NCBI RefSeq assembly: GCF_040195635.1
Contig: NZ_JBEFTX010000025.1
Span: forward strand, 45,972 to 109,971
Direction: 5' to 3'
DNA: 64,000 nt
Source: Thermasporomyces sp040195635
Lineage (GTDB): Bacteria > Actinomycetota > Actinomycetes > Propionibacteriales > Actinopolymorphaceae
The notes beneath the pieces were generated by a model. The model was given only the letters and a program-made list of their open reading frames with translations, was not told where the DNA came from and searched no databases. A program made the translations under genes and the position numbers. Of the stretch, positions 34,414 to 42,964 are shown one piece after another. Position 1 is the stretch's first letter. The number at the start of each line of letters is the position of its first letter.

Positions 34414-34899
34414 TCATCTGTCCACCAGGCGCCCGCGCTCGATCCGGAACCGTGCGGTGGTGGCACAACCGGCGCTCGGCCCGTAGCTGAGGACGACCGC
34501 GGCACTTGGCTCCGGGGAGTCGGCGACCGACAGTTCACACACCCCGCCCGGGTCGGTCACGGTGTTCCAGAACCACGCGGCATCCTTGTCCGGAACCACT
34601 TGCCGGCGACCGACGGAGACCCACGTACCTTCCCGTCGGACGAAGCCGGCGACCTCGACCGTGGCCGTCGGCATCGCGCTCTCGTCCGCCTTGCGAGCGA
34701 TGAACGCGACCCTGAACTCCCCTGCTGTCGCGGCCGCGATCTCCTTCTCCGCGACGTCCGGAGCGGCGGCGCGGGCGCTGGTGGGCGTCGTCGCCATCGA
34801 CAGTGCCGGGACGAGGAGGGCGGCCGCCGCGAACCATCCGATCGCCCGGTGGGTTCGGCCGTGCGTAGGCCATGGGATCCGTACACCTGACGCTCCCAC
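34414..34899 (-). CDS. Secreted protein related to the anti-sigma ectodomain
   Basis: Predicted secreted protein of 161 residues. GTG at 34899 was chosen because GGAGGTG lies 6-8 nt upstream. A signal peptide (IGWFAAAALLVPALSMATTPTSARA) precedes a domain with EFRVAFIARKAD, GVCELSVADSPEP, GCATTARFRIERGRLVDR. The end of this domain matches the anti-sigma protein's extracellular part (GVCELTV, CTEAYDFRLAGDRLVTR), including both cysteines. It is 73 bp upstream of the sigma factor on the same strand and could be a soluble ligand, decoy or regulator. No known family was recognised. Confidence 0.75.
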   Translation of the reverse strand: MGASGVRIPWPTHGRTHRAIGWFAAAALLVPALSMATTPTSARAAAPDVAEKEIAAATAGEFRVAFIARKADESAMPTATVEVAGFVRREGTWVSVGRRQVVPDKDAAWFWNTVTDPGGVCELSVADSPEPSAAVVLSYGPSAGCATTARFRIERGRLVDR

Positions 34900-35058
34900 G
34901 TCGGTCACCTCCCTCGACTCTCCTGGGCGCGGACATTCTGGCGCGACTTGACGGGCGTCAGCCTGAACGATGCCTACCTCGGGCGAAAGGTTGCCGCCGC
35001 CAGGTCACCGTTCTCCGTCGACCACGCGGAACCGTCGAGGGCCTGGTGCCGCCGGTCG

Positions 35059-35138
35059 GGTCAGTCGAAGCCGGCCGCCGGTCAGTTGAAGCCAGCGAGG
35101 TCAGTCGAAGGCAGCCGGGGTCAGTCGAAGTCGGTCGG
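35059..35138. repeat. Imperfect 19-21-bp tandem repeat, four copies
   Basis: GGTCAGTCGAAGCCGGCCG and variants begin at 35059, 35080, 35099 and 35119. The last copy covers the stop codon of the NUDIX gene, so the repeat has grown from the 3' end of the gene into the downstream region. Confidence 0.8.
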
Positions 35139-35897
35139 GCGAGCGGGGTCGCGGTGGTGGGCCAACAGCGTCGCGAGCTGCGCAACTGTCGAACGGGCGG
35201 TGGAGAGTTCGGGCAGTTCGTCGAGCCGGAAGAACCCGACGTCCGTGGTCTCGCCGTCGAGGCCGGCCCTCGGTGCCGCGTCGTCGACGCGTTCGACCAT
35301 GAAGAACAGCTTGTAGATGTGCCACGGGCTCCGCGCGTGGCCGTTACGACGCGAGCCGTCGTGGACAGCGGCCAGCTTCGCCGCGCGGACCGCCAGCCCG
35401 GCCTCCTCGCCGAACTCCCGCTCCACCGCCTCGGCCGGGGTGTCCATCGCGTCGGCCCAACCGCCCGGCAACGTCCACCGGCCGTCACGCGCCTCCTGGA
35501 CCAGCAGGATCCTGCCGTCCTCGACGAGGGCGCCGCGCACGTCGACCTTCGGCGTGGCGTGCCCGGCCTCGGCGGCGAGCGCGGCGCGGAAGCCCGCCGG
35601 GTCGGAGCCGGACAGCATTCCCATGATCTCGGCCGTGATGGCGTGGATACGTTCGTAGCGGGCCGTCTCGTAGCGATCGGGCTGGTAGTTCAAGCCGTTG
35701 CGCGCGAGGGCGGCCAGTTCGACGAGGAGTGCGTGGAGGCGCGGTCCGTTGGCATCGCTCTCGGCCGGTTTGTCGTCGCCTCCGTTGGCGGCGGCGGTCG
35801 CGCTACCCGCGCCGCGCGTGCTGCCGGTGCCGCGCGTGCTGCCGGCGCCCGCGCCGCCTGCTTCGGGCCCAGTGCTGAGCTCAGGGTCCGGCGTCAT
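35121..35897 (-). CDS. NUDIX hydrolase with N-terminal helical domain
   Basis: Hydrolase of 258 residues. The Nudix box is complete, GGWADAMDTPAEAVEREFGE followed by EAGL. An N-terminal domain (about 50-105, LHALLVELAALARNGLNYQP and YERIHAITAEIMGML) matches the helical extension of the Nudix_N (PF12535) group, which includes ADP-ribose and nucleoside diphosphate-linked hydrolases. The first 48 residues are low complexity (GSTRGTGSTRGAGS). The substrate is not predictable. The gene stands alone. Confidence 0.87.
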   Translation of the reverse strand: MTPDPELSTGPEAGGAGAGSTRGTGSTRGAGSATAAANGGDDKPAESDANGPRLHALLVELAALARNGLNYQPDRYETARYERIHAITAEIMGMLSGSDPAGFRAALAAEAGHATPKVDVRGALVEDGRILLVQEARDGRWTLPGGWADAMDTPAEAVEREFGEEAGLAVRAAKLAAVHDGSRRNGHARSPWHIYKLFFMVERVDDAAPRAGLDGETTDVGFFRLDELPELSTARSTVAQLATLLAHHRDPARPTDFD

Positions 35898-35939
35898 GGC
35901 GCAAGTCTCTCAGGACGGACTGGCGCCGTACCGATCCGG

Positions 35940-36863
35940 CTACCGCCTCGTCCGGGTTCGGTAGCAGGTGGTGATGTACGGCATCACGAGCCCGTCCGGC
36001 TGCCGTGCCGTCACGTCGTACAGCTCGCCGACCTGGTGCAGGACCTCCTGCCGCTCACCGGGCGGAAGGGTCGCGACGTAGGAACGGGAGGCGACGAGGT
36101 GGAGCAGCCCGTCGCGGTCGAGCTTCTGCCAGAGCCGGAACCCGGCGTACTCCGGCGGGGAGAACAGCCGGCTCCACTCGAGCTTCTCGATCAGTTCCTC
36201 CGCCTGGCGGGCCTCGATCCGCTCGGCGGCCGCGAGCAGGCTGGACAGCTGGCGTACCCAGGGGACCGACTCGTCGCGGTAGTTCCAGAGCAGGCCGAGC
36301 GTGCCGCCCGGCTTGAGGACGCGGGCGATCTCCGCCAGAGCCACATCGGTGTCGAACCAGTGGAAGGCCTGCGCGACCACGACCGCGTCGGCGCACGACT
36401 CGGCGAGCGGGATCTTCTCGGCGACCGCCTGCACAGGGGTCGCGGTCGGCACCTGGCGTACCAGTCTGGCGAGCATGGGGCCCGCCGGCTCGACCGCGAT
36501 GACCCGGTGGCCGTGGTCGACGAGGGCGGTGGTGAGCTTGCCGGTCCCGGCCGCGAGTTCGACGACCGTTGCGGGCTCGCTACCGGGCACGGTGGCATCG
36601 GTGCGGCTCAGGCCTACCTGGCCGTCGCCATAGTCGGTGTCGGCATAGCCAGCGGGATAGTTGGTACGGTCCTGATCGGCCATCGCGTCTGCCGTGGCAT
36701 AAAAGTCGAACGCGCTCGGCGGGTCGTCGGCCTGGTCCGGCTGGAGATAGTCGGCCAGGAGCCAGTACGCCGCCTCGGGCGGATAACCCGGCCGGCTCCG
36801 CTCGTAGACGTCGGCGACGGATCCGAAAGACCGGCTCCGCGACCACCGTACCGACTCTTCCAT
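35940..36863 (-). CDS. Class I SAM-dependent methyltransferase
   Basis: Methyltransferase of 307 residues. The SAM motif ATVVELAAGTGKLTTALVDHGHRVIAVEP, AQAFHWFDTDVALAEIARVLKPGGTLGLLWN give a Methyltransf_11 core close to the UbiE/BioC-like group. A segment of about 45 residues (around 42-92, Asp/Tyr/Pro-rich) separates the FGSVADVYERSRPGYPPEA start from the SAM motif, where the family has a short loop. TAGCAT lies 9 nt upstream of the ATG, suggesting a leaderless or near-leaderless transcript. The substrate is unknown. Confidence 0.87.
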   Translation of the reverse strand: MEESVRWSRSRSFGSVADVYERSRPGYPPEAAYWLLADYLQPDQADDPPSAFDFYATADAMADQDRTNYPAGYADTDYGDGQVGLSRTDATVPGSEPATVVELAAGTGKLTTALVDHGHRVIAVEPAGPMLARLVRQVPTATPVQAVAEKIPLAESCADAVVVAQAFHWFDTDVALAEIARVLKPGGTLGLLWNYRDESVPWVRQLSSLLAAAERIEARQAEELIEKLEWSRLFSPPEYAGFRLWQKLDRDGLLHLVASRSYVATLPPGERQEVLHQVGELYDVTARQPDGLVMPYITTCYRTRTRR

Positions 36864-37532
36864 GGTGCCGCGATGCTACGCGAAGCAGACCGGTCCGCGC
36901 GGTTTCGGGTGATCAGGACGTCCGTCCAGCCGGCGGCCCGGCAGGATCGGCCAGCTTCCGTCGACCGCGCCGAGGGGCGGGCGGGTACCGGCGGTACGGG
37001 TCGCCATGCGACGGGCGGGCGGGGCGAGGCGGTGGCGGTCGCAAGGGAAGCGGCAAGGGTTGTCGTCGTACGGCCGACAAGGGCGCGGCGATGGATGGTC
37101 GCCGGCCACCGCGATGAGGTGAGGGAGCTGTGGTCAGGCGGGAGATGTGGTCAGGCGGGAGATGTGATGAGGAACCGAAAGCCGCTGGCCCTCATGCCGA
37201 CGGCGCTCCCTCTCGGAGAGCGCCGCCGCGAGCGCGTCACGTCGGGTTACCAGGCGTGCAGCTCCTCTAATGTCGTTCCAGGCAAGCCTGGAATCGACCG
37301 CCCTTAAGGATGGGCTTGATCGCCGCGTGGGTGCCCGTGTGCCGCGCACGTCTCGTGTCGATCAGAAGGTGTGTGCCAATTACTTCTGATCCCACGGGAC
37401 ATACTTCATTTCTACGACCTTCGCCATCGAGAGTGAAGACCTTCGGACAAGATCTTTTAGTTTTTCTCCGCTGCTCGACTGATGACGCGGATCTTTCGTA
37501 CGCGGTGGCCTTCGGCACATCGTTTGAGAGCC
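36864..37532. other. Intergenic region with lower GC near 37.3-37.5 kb
   Basis: No confident gene. It holds a direct 17-bp duplication (GTGGTCAGGCGGGAGAT at 37130 and 37147) followed by a 46-codon open frame (37167-37307) preceded by GGGAG; coding is not convincing. The right part, 37300-37500, is AT-richer than its surroundings, contains AATTACTTCTGATC and a T-run (TTTTAGTTTTTC), and may be a remnant or the terminator region of the HAD gene. Confidence 0.5.
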
Positions 37533-38366
37533 TCAACGTTGGTCCCGGGACGCACCGCGTCGGATGACCCACAACAGTGCCATCGCGACGCCGGCACCCA
37601 GCGCGGCGGCGGTCAGGACAGGGCGATTGATCCCAAGCCTGGAACGCTTCGGCACCACGACCGGTCGGCTGAACCGCAACACCGGCCAGCCTCGTTGAGC
37701 CGCCGTCCGTCGCAGTGCGCGGTCGGGATTGACGACGTAGGGATGGCCGACAGCCTCGAGGAGCGGCAAGTCGGTGATCGAATCGGAGTACGCATAGCAG
37801 CGGGACAGGTCGTAGTTCCGCGAACGCGACAATTCCTTTACGGCCGAGACCTTGTTGTCGCCGTAGGAATAGAAGGTGATCTCTCCGGTGTATCGGCCTT
37901 CCGCGACGGCCATGCGCGTCGCGATCACCAGGTCCGCGCCCAGCATTCTGCCGATGGGCTCGACGACTTCCTGGCCGGAGGAGGAGACGATGACGATATC
38001 GCGCCCTGCCGAACGATGTTCGTTGATGAGCGTCACAGCTTCGGCATAGACGAGGGGCACGACGACATTGTGCAAAGCCTCTGCGACGATGTCCTTGACG
38101 ATGCTGACGTCCCAGTTCGTGACCAGACGCGAGAGATGTGAACGGACCTTCTCCATCTGGTCGTGGTTGGCCCCGCCCAACAGGTAGACGAACTGCGCGT
38201 AGGCCGAACGCACGACGGCGCGCCGGTTGATCAGGCCGCCCTTGTAGAAGGAACGGCTGAAGGCGAGCGTGCTCGACCTGGCCAGGATCGTCTTGTCCAG
38301 ATCGAAGAACACGGCGGTCAGGTGGTCGGGGGAGCCCTCGATGGCGCGGGGGTCGGCGTTGGTCAT
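37533..38366 (-). CDS. HAD-IB family phosphatase with C-terminal membrane anchor
   Basis: Haloacid-dehalogenase hydrolase of 277 residues. Motif I FFDLDKTIL (D22, D24), motif II IVIVSSSGQE, motif III Lys in GDNKVSAVK and motif IV AYSDSITDLPLLEAVG are intact, so it should be active as a phosphatase of the SerB/CicA-like IB class. The C-terminus has a helix (PVLTAAALGAGVAMALLWVIRR), which anchors it to the membrane. It corresponds to Rv3661, divergent from ssd, a conserved arrangement with the Tad locus. TAGGCT lies 8 nt before the ATG. Confidence 0.9.
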   Translation of the reverse strand: MTNADPRAIEGSPDHLTAVFFDLDKTILARSSTLAFSRSFYKGGLINRRAVVRSAYAQFVYLLGGANHDQMEKVRSHLSRLVTNWDVSIVKDIVAEALHNVVVPLVYAEAVTLINEHRSAGRDIVIVSSSGQEVVEPIGRMLGADLVIATRMAVAEGRYTGEITFYSYGDNKVSAVKELSRSRNYDLSRCYAYSDSITDLPLLEAVGHPYVVNPDRALRRTAAQRGWPVLRFSRPVVVPKRSRLGINRPVLTAAALGAGVAMALLWVIRRGASRDQR

Positions 38367-38374
38367 CGCTCCAG

Positions 38375-38380
38375 AGCCTA
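38375..38380 (-). promoter_or_regulatory. -10 element TAGGCT of the HAD gene
   Basis: Read on the minus strand, TAGGCT ends 8 nt before the ATG at 38366, fitting a leaderless or very short leader transcript. Confidence 0.5.
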
Positions 38381-38622
38381 AGCGTCAAGAGAAATCTGTG
38401 CGCGGGATTGGTGGACATTCCGGGCCAACCCGTGCGTATTCGGTGGCTGTCGCCAGCAAAGTTCAGGTCTCAATACCCTACGGGGATTGGCGAGCTGCTT
38501 CTTTCTGGGTCACACTGGGAGCGAGCCGTGCGAGTTTTGCCGGCTCTTCAGAAGGGAACCTGATTCTCAGCGGCACACCCGCCGCTGGTGCCGGCCCCTC
38601 GCTCTGGCGAGTCGCGGCCAGG

Positions 38623-38657
38623 GACAGCCCCCGCTCTCCCCCCCGGCGGGGGCTGTC
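38623..38657. terminator. 12-bp stem hairpin upstream of ssd
   Basis: GACAGCCCCCGC and GCGGGGGCTGTC pair perfectly around an 11-nt C-rich loop, about 290 bp before the ssd start. No T-run follows. It may be a terminator, an attenuator in the ssd leader, or a structured RNA. Confidence 0.6.
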
Positions 38658-38776
38658 GCCTCTTCACCTCCACCTTCGCCTGCCCGGCTTCGAACGTTGC
38701 CTACGACGCCAGGACCTTCTCTGCCACGCGGGGACCGTTCATGGGTTCGGCGTACCGGATCGGTGCTGCGCAGAAC

Positions 38777-38812
38777 TTGTCCACAACGAACGAATCGGCG
38801 TGGTCATCCACA
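38777..38812. promoter_or_regulatory. DnaA-box 9-mer and near match upstream of ssd
   Basis: TTGTCCACA (38777-38785) is the preferred DnaA box of actinomycetes. TCATCCACA at 38804-38812 differs from the TTATCCACA form at one base. Both lie in the intergenic region 140-170 bp before the pilus operon. Confidence 0.5.
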
Positions 38813-38949
38813 GCTCCAGCCAACGTGGTCGTCACCTCCACCGCTGCCGGCCATCGTGGATTCGCCGTCTCAGCGGCAGCCGTCCCGCGCCAGCGTCCTC
38901 GTCGGTCCCCGGCGTCCGGCTTCCCCACGATCGTCGAAGGGTCTGCCCG

Positions 38950-40044
38950 ATGCTCGAGAGTTCTCCCGGTTCCCGTCCGCTCGCCGTCACTGCCGACGAC
39001 ACCCTCCTTGACGACCTGGTCCGGCTGGCCGCCGCCTCGGGCGCTGTCCTCGATGTGGCCGCCGATGCGGGCACGGCCCGGCGGATGTGGGTGGGCGCGC
39101 CACTCGTCCTCGTCGGTGCCGATCTCGCGGGCGAACTCGCCCGAGCTTCGTTCGTACGCCGACCGGACGTGATCGTCGCCGCGCACAGCCTCGATGACCG
39201 GGCCCTGTGGCAGTGGGCGGTCGAGATCGGCGCCGAGCACGTCGTCCATGTTCAGGAAGCCGAGGCGTGGCTCGTCACGCGGATCGCCGACGCCGCTGAG
39301 GGCTCCCACCGAGAGGCGACCACCATCGGCGTCGTGGGCGGCCGCGGGGGCGCGGGCGCATCGACGTTGGCTGCCGCCCTGGCTGTCACGGCGGCCCGGC
39401 AGGGAGTGTCGAGCTTCCTCCTCGACGGCGATCCGCTCGGCGGTGGCATCGAGTTGGTCGTCGGTAGTGAGGACACCGCGGGTATGCGATGGCCCGAACT
39501 CGTCGCCAGCGAAGGGCGGATGAACGCCGGAGCGCTGCGCATGGCACTGCCGCGGCTGGGTGATCTCGTGGTCCTGTCATGGGATCGCGGCGATGTCTCG
39601 GCCGTGCCGGCCGTAGCGATGCGGTCCGTGCTGGGTGCCGCCCGGCGAGGCGGCGACCTGGTGGTGCTGGACCTGCCCCGCTACCTCGACGAGGCGACCC
39701 AGGAGGCACTGTCGGCCTGCAAGACCGTGCTGCTCGTCGTTCCCGCACAGGTGCGCGCGGTGGCAGCCGGTGCGAGGGTCGCGACGTCTCTGGCAACGCA
39801 CGTGTCCGACATTCGGGTGGTCGTCCGCGGCCCGTCTCCCGCCGGCCTCGACGGACGGATCATCGCCGACGCGCTCGACCTTCGCCTCGCCGGTGAGATG
39901 GCACCAGAGCCACGACTCGATCTCATGCTGGAGCGCGGTGAGGTTCCGGCCGCGCGCGGAACCGGCCCGCTGGCCGGGATGTGCCGTCGACTTCTCGCCG
40001 ACATCGGCGTGGTGGCTGCCGATCGCAAAGGTGCCGCCGCATGA
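38950..40044 (+). CDS. ssd: Septum-site-determining/TadZ-like protein Ssd
   Basis: CpaE/TadZ-type MinD-like protein of 364 residues heading the Tad operon, orthologue class of Rv3660c (Ssd). A receiver-like N-terminal domain (about 1-120) is followed by a MinD-like domain whose Walker A is degenerate: GGRGGAGAST (residues 130-139), with Ala where the P-loop Lys is expected, so ATP hydrolysis is doubtful. TadZ proteins place the secretion system at a cell pole or, in mycobacteria, affect septation. Stop overlaps tadA (ATGA). The ATG is at 38950; longer upstream frames are not supported. Confidence 0.9.
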   Translation: MLESSPGSRPLAVTADDTLLDDLVRLAAASGAVLDVAADAGTARRMWVGAPLVLVGADLAGELARASFVRRPDVIVAAHSLDDRALWQWAVEIGAEHVVHVQEAEAWLVTRIADAAEGSHREATTIGVVGGRGGAGASTLAAALAVTAARQGVSSFLLDGDPLGGGIELVVGSEDTAGMRWPELVASEGRMNAGALRMALPRLGDLVVLSWDRGDVSAVPAVAMRSVLGAARRGGDLVVLDLPRYLDEATQEALSACKTVLLVVPAQVRAVAAGARVATSLATHVSDIRVVVRGPSPAGLDGRIIADALDLRLAGEMAPEPRLDLMLERGEVPAARGTGPLAGMCRRLLADIGVVAADRKGAAA

Positions 40045-41291
40045 GCGCGTCCGCTGTCAACCCGACCTTGCTCGACCGGGTGCGCGGCGCACTCGCCTCC
40101 GACGCCGCCCCACCGACACCCGCACGGGTGGTGTCGGCTCTGCGTGCGGAGGGGCACCTGCTGGGAGACGCCGCGGTGTTGCGCATCGGCGCCGAACTCA
40201 GCCGCGACATCGCCGGTGCCGGCCCTCTCGATGATCTCCTCGCCGAACCCGGCGTCACCGACGTCCTCGTGCACGGGCCGCATCAGGTCTGGGTCGATCG
40301 CGGTGCCGGTCTCGAGCTCTGCCGGATCGGCTTCGCCGACGACGCAGCCGTCCGCCGGCTCGCCCAGCGACTGGCCTCCGCCGCCGGTCGGCGACTCGAT
40401 GACGCCACTCCGTTCGTCGACGCCCGCCTGGGCGACGGGACCCGCTTCCACGCCGTCCTCGCACCGGTGTCAGCCGGGGGCACCTGCATCTCGTTGCGCA
40501 TACCGAGGCGACGGGTCTTCACGCTGGACGAACTCGTCACCGAAGGATCCTTGCCGTCAGAGGGCGCCGACCTGCTGGACCTGATCGTCAAGGAGCGGTT
40601 GGCCTACCTGATCTCCGGCGGCACAGGCGTCGGCAAGACGACTCTGCTTGCGACGCTGTTGTCACACGTGTCCTCCCACGAACGCCTCGTCCTGGTCGAG
40701 GAGGCGAGCGAACTCGCGCCCGACCATCCGCACGTCGTACGCCTCGAAGCGCGGCCACCCAATCTCGAGGGCGCGGGCGAGATCACCGTCCGCACACTCG
40801 TACGTCAGGCCCTGCGGATGCGCCCTGACCGCCTTGTGGTGGGCGAGGTGCGCGGGCCGGAGATCATCGATCTGCTGGCCGCGCTCAACACCGGACACGA
40901 GGGTGGTTGTGGCACGCTGCACGCCAACTCGGCAGGGGAGGTACCTGCGCGGGTGGAGGCCCTGGGTGTCGCGGCGGGGCTGGATCGGGCAGCCGTGCAC
41001 AGCCAACTTGCCGCTGCCGTCGATGCTGTCGTCCATCTCGTCCGTGGTCGCGATGGGCGCCGCCGGGTCGCGGGGATCTCCGTCTTCGCCCGCGCCGCCG
41101 ACGGCATGGTGCACGCGTTGCCCGCGGTGGAGTTCGGCGCTTCCGGAACCGTCGTGCCCGGCGCTGGCCTCCCGAGTCTGCGCGCGGCTCTGCGTCGGCA
41201 CGGGGAACGCGAGGCGCAGGGCCCATCAGCCCGGGCAGAGACGCAGGAGGACCTGACACCCGTGCGTGCGACGCGAGAGCGTTCGGCATGA
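40041..41291 (+). CDS. tadA: Flp pilus assembly ATPase TadA/CpaF
   Basis: Hexameric secretion ATPase of 416 residues. Walker A SGGTGVGKTT (about 192-200), the Asp/His boxes (VLVEEASELAPDHPHVVRLEARPPN), and Walker B-like LRMRPDRLVVGEVRGPE are complete, followed by GHEGGCGTLHANS. It drives assembly of Flp pilin. Overlaps ssd and tadB by 4 nt each. Confidence 0.96.
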   Translation: MSASAVNPTLLDRVRGALASDAAPPTPARVVSALRAEGHLLGDAAVLRIGAELSRDIAGAGPLDDLLAEPGVTDVLVHGPHQVWVDRGAGLELCRIGFADDAAVRRLAQRLASAAGRRLDDATPFVDARLGDGTRFHAVLAPVSAGGTCISLRIPRRRVFTLDELVTEGSLPSEGADLLDLIVKERLAYLISGGTGVGKTTLLATLLSHVSSHERLVLVEEASELAPDHPHVVRLEARPPNLEGAGEITVRTLVRQALRMRPDRLVVGEVRGPEIIDLLAALNTGHEGGCGTLHANSAGEVPARVEALGVAAGLDRAAVHSQLAAAVDAVVHLVRGRDGRRRVAGISVFARAADGMVHALPAVEFGASGTVVPGAGLPSLRAALRRHGEREAQGPSARAETQEDLTPVRATRERSA

Positions 41292-42007
41292 GCGTCGCCG
41301 GGTGGTGGTGTCTCGCGCTCGCCGCAGCGGCCGGTGCGCTGCTGGTGCCCGACCGATCGGCCGGGGTTCTGCTGCGACGGATCCTTCCGCCAGCTGACCA
41401 GGGGCAGTCGGTGATGGTGCGCATCTGGGAGAGGGCGCGCTCCCGGATCGGTCGGGTGGGCGGCGATCGCCGGGACGTCGAAGAGCGGCGCGCGCTCGTA
41501 CGCGAGGCATGTGAGGTCATCGCCACGGAGTTGCGTGCCGGCCGGGCACCCGTCGCCGCTCTGGAGGCGGCGGCTGACACATGTCCCGCACTCGCGCCAG
41601 TCGTCGCCGTCAGCCGGATGGGTGGCGACGTCCCCACGTCGCTGCGGTCGATCCGGCATCCAGGCGCCGAGGGATTGACGCGGCTCGCGGCGGCATGGAC
41701 GGTCGCAGCGGCAACCGGGGCCGGCCTTGCCGACGTGCTCGACCGGGTGTCGGCCGGGCTGCGGGACGACGATGCGCTGCGCGACGAGGTGGCGGCACAG
41801 TTGGCGGCACCACGGGCCAGCGCACGCCTGCTGGCTGCACTTCCCCTGCTGGGACTGGCGCTCGGTGTAGGTGCCGGCGCTGACCCGATCGGATTCCTGG
41901 CCCGGAGCCCCTACGGCCTGGTCTGCCTCGTCATGGGAAGCGCACTTGCCGTGACCGGAGTGAGCTGGGTCAACCGCCTCGCCCGACGCGCGGAGCCCTT
42001 GTCATGA
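41288..42007 (+). CDS. tadB: Type II secretion F-domain protein TadB
   Basis: Inner-membrane platform protein of 239 residues. A T2SSF domain (about 60-195, RRALVREACEVIATELRAGRAPVAALEAAAD) is flanked by one N-terminal and two C-terminal helices. It is shorter than the usual TadB, as in other actinobacterial Tad loci. Coupled by ATGA overlaps to tadA and tadC. Confidence 0.9.
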   Translation: MSVAGWWCLALAAAAGALLVPDRSAGVLLRRILPPADQGQSVMVRIWERARSRIGRVGGDRRDVEERRALVREACEVIATELRAGRAPVAALEAAADTCPALAPVVAVSRMGGDVPTSLRSIRHPGAEGLTRLAAAWTVAAATGAGLADVLDRVSAGLRDDDALRDEVAAQLAAPRASARLLAALPLLGLALGVGAGADPIGFLARSPYGLVCLVMGSALAVTGVSWVNRLARRAEPLS

Positions 42008-42858
42008 AGGCTTTCGCGGCGGTCCTCATCGGCCTGGCCGTCCTCTGTTGGTGCTGGCCGCCCGCGGGTGTGTCCCGGCTGGCACGGGTGTCGGGTGGTG
42101 CTCCCCGGTGGAGGAGTCCGCGGTCAGAACGGCAACTGCGGCCTGAGCGGCAGGCGGTGCCCGCGGGGCCTGGGATGCCTCACGAACCCGAACGTCCACC
42201 TTCGCCACGTTTCGGGCTGCCATCCGAACGCGAACCACCGCGCGAGTGGGCCGAACGCGCGCGCCCTCGGACTGCGGCGGCGGTCTCGATGCTCGTTGGG
42301 TTGGCGACCGGATTCGTCGTCGGTGGGGGAGCCGGCATCGTCCTGGGGTTCGTGGTCGGCCTCGTTCTGCGTTCGATGCTGGTACGGATGCCGTCGCGAG
42401 CCGAGCGGCTCAGGCGCGAACGCCTCCTGGTCGACCTGCCGTTGGCGGCCGACCTGCTGGCGGCGTGTCTTCGTACCGGTCGCTCTCCGGGACCCTCGAT
42501 CGAGGCGATTGCCGCAGCCGTCGGCGGTCCGCTCGGCGACGAGTTCGGCAAGGTCGCCGCGGCGCTCCGCCTTGGCAGCGAGCCGCGGGCCGCGTGGGCG
42601 ACCTTCATCGCCGAACCCGTCCTCGCCTCGTTCGGCCGGGCGATGGTACGCGTATGGGACTCCGGGGCACCGCTCGCCGTGACGCTGGAGCGGCTCGCCG
42701 CTGATGCGCGGCGGACCCGGCGCGCCAGGGCCGAACAGAGGGCGCGTGCCGTCGGGGTCCGGTCGGCGGTGCCGTTGGCCCTGTGTTTCCTTCCCGCGTT
42801 CGTGCTCGTGGGAGTCGTGCCGCTGGTCGCGGGCGCCGTCACCGGGCTCTTGCGCTGA
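42004..42858 (+). CDS. tadC: Type II secretion F-domain protein TadC
   Basis: Second platform protein, 284 residues. Residues about 30-80 are a Pro/Arg/Glu-rich cytoplasmic linker; then two helices, the T2SSF domain (RLRRERLLVDLPLAADLLAACLRTGRSPGPSIEAIA) and C-terminal helices. The stop TGA begins a large hairpin that separates the machinery genes from the pilin genes. Confidence 0.9.
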   Translation: MKAFAAVLIGLAVLCWCWPPAGVSRLARVSGGAPRWRSPRSERQLRPERQAVPAGPGMPHEPERPPSPRFGLPSEREPPREWAERARPRTAAAVSMLVGLATGFVVGGGAGIVLGFVVGLVLRSMLVRMPSRAERLRRERLLVDLPLAADLLAACLRTGRSPGPSIEAIAAAVGGPLGDEFGKVAAALRLGSEPRAAWATFIAEPVLASFGRAMVRVWDSGAPLAVTLERLAADARRTRRARAEQRARAVGVRSAVPLALCFLPAFVLVGVVPLVAGAVTGLLR

Positions 42859-42919
42859 TCCGAAATCGAGGGGTCAGTGGGCAGGCGGCCGCCAGCCCCC
42901 AGACCCCGCCATTTCGGAT
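42858..42919. terminator. Long hairpin between tadC and flp
   Basis: Outer arms ATCCGAAAT and ATTTCGGAT (42858-42866, 42911-42919) enclose GGGGTC/GACCCC and the GGCGGCCGCC palindrome, so nearly the whole 62 nt folds into one stem. It begins at the tadC stop and could attenuate transcription so that pilin is made separately, or protect the mRNA 3' end. Confidence 0.7.
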
Positions 42920-42964
42920 GAGAGGAGAGCAGAGCGCTTCTGCGACATGTGCCTCTGCCAGAAG

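Larger units (their letters stand above)
38367..38949. other. Long divergent leader region of the ssd-tad operon
   Basis: Almost 600 bp without a supported gene. It holds a strong hairpin (38623-38657) and DnaA-box-like sequences (38777-38812), described separately. The long open frame that spans it in the ssd phase has no ribosome site at its starts. Confidence 0.6.

Noticed and set aside
34872..37307. 811-codon open frame on the plus strand
   Set aside because: It is the antisense shadow of the NUDIX and methyltransferase genes, which have clear motifs on the minus strand.
37167..37307. 46-codon ORF after a 17-bp duplication
   Set aside because: A GGGAG lies in front, but composition is not protein-like and nothing supports conservation.
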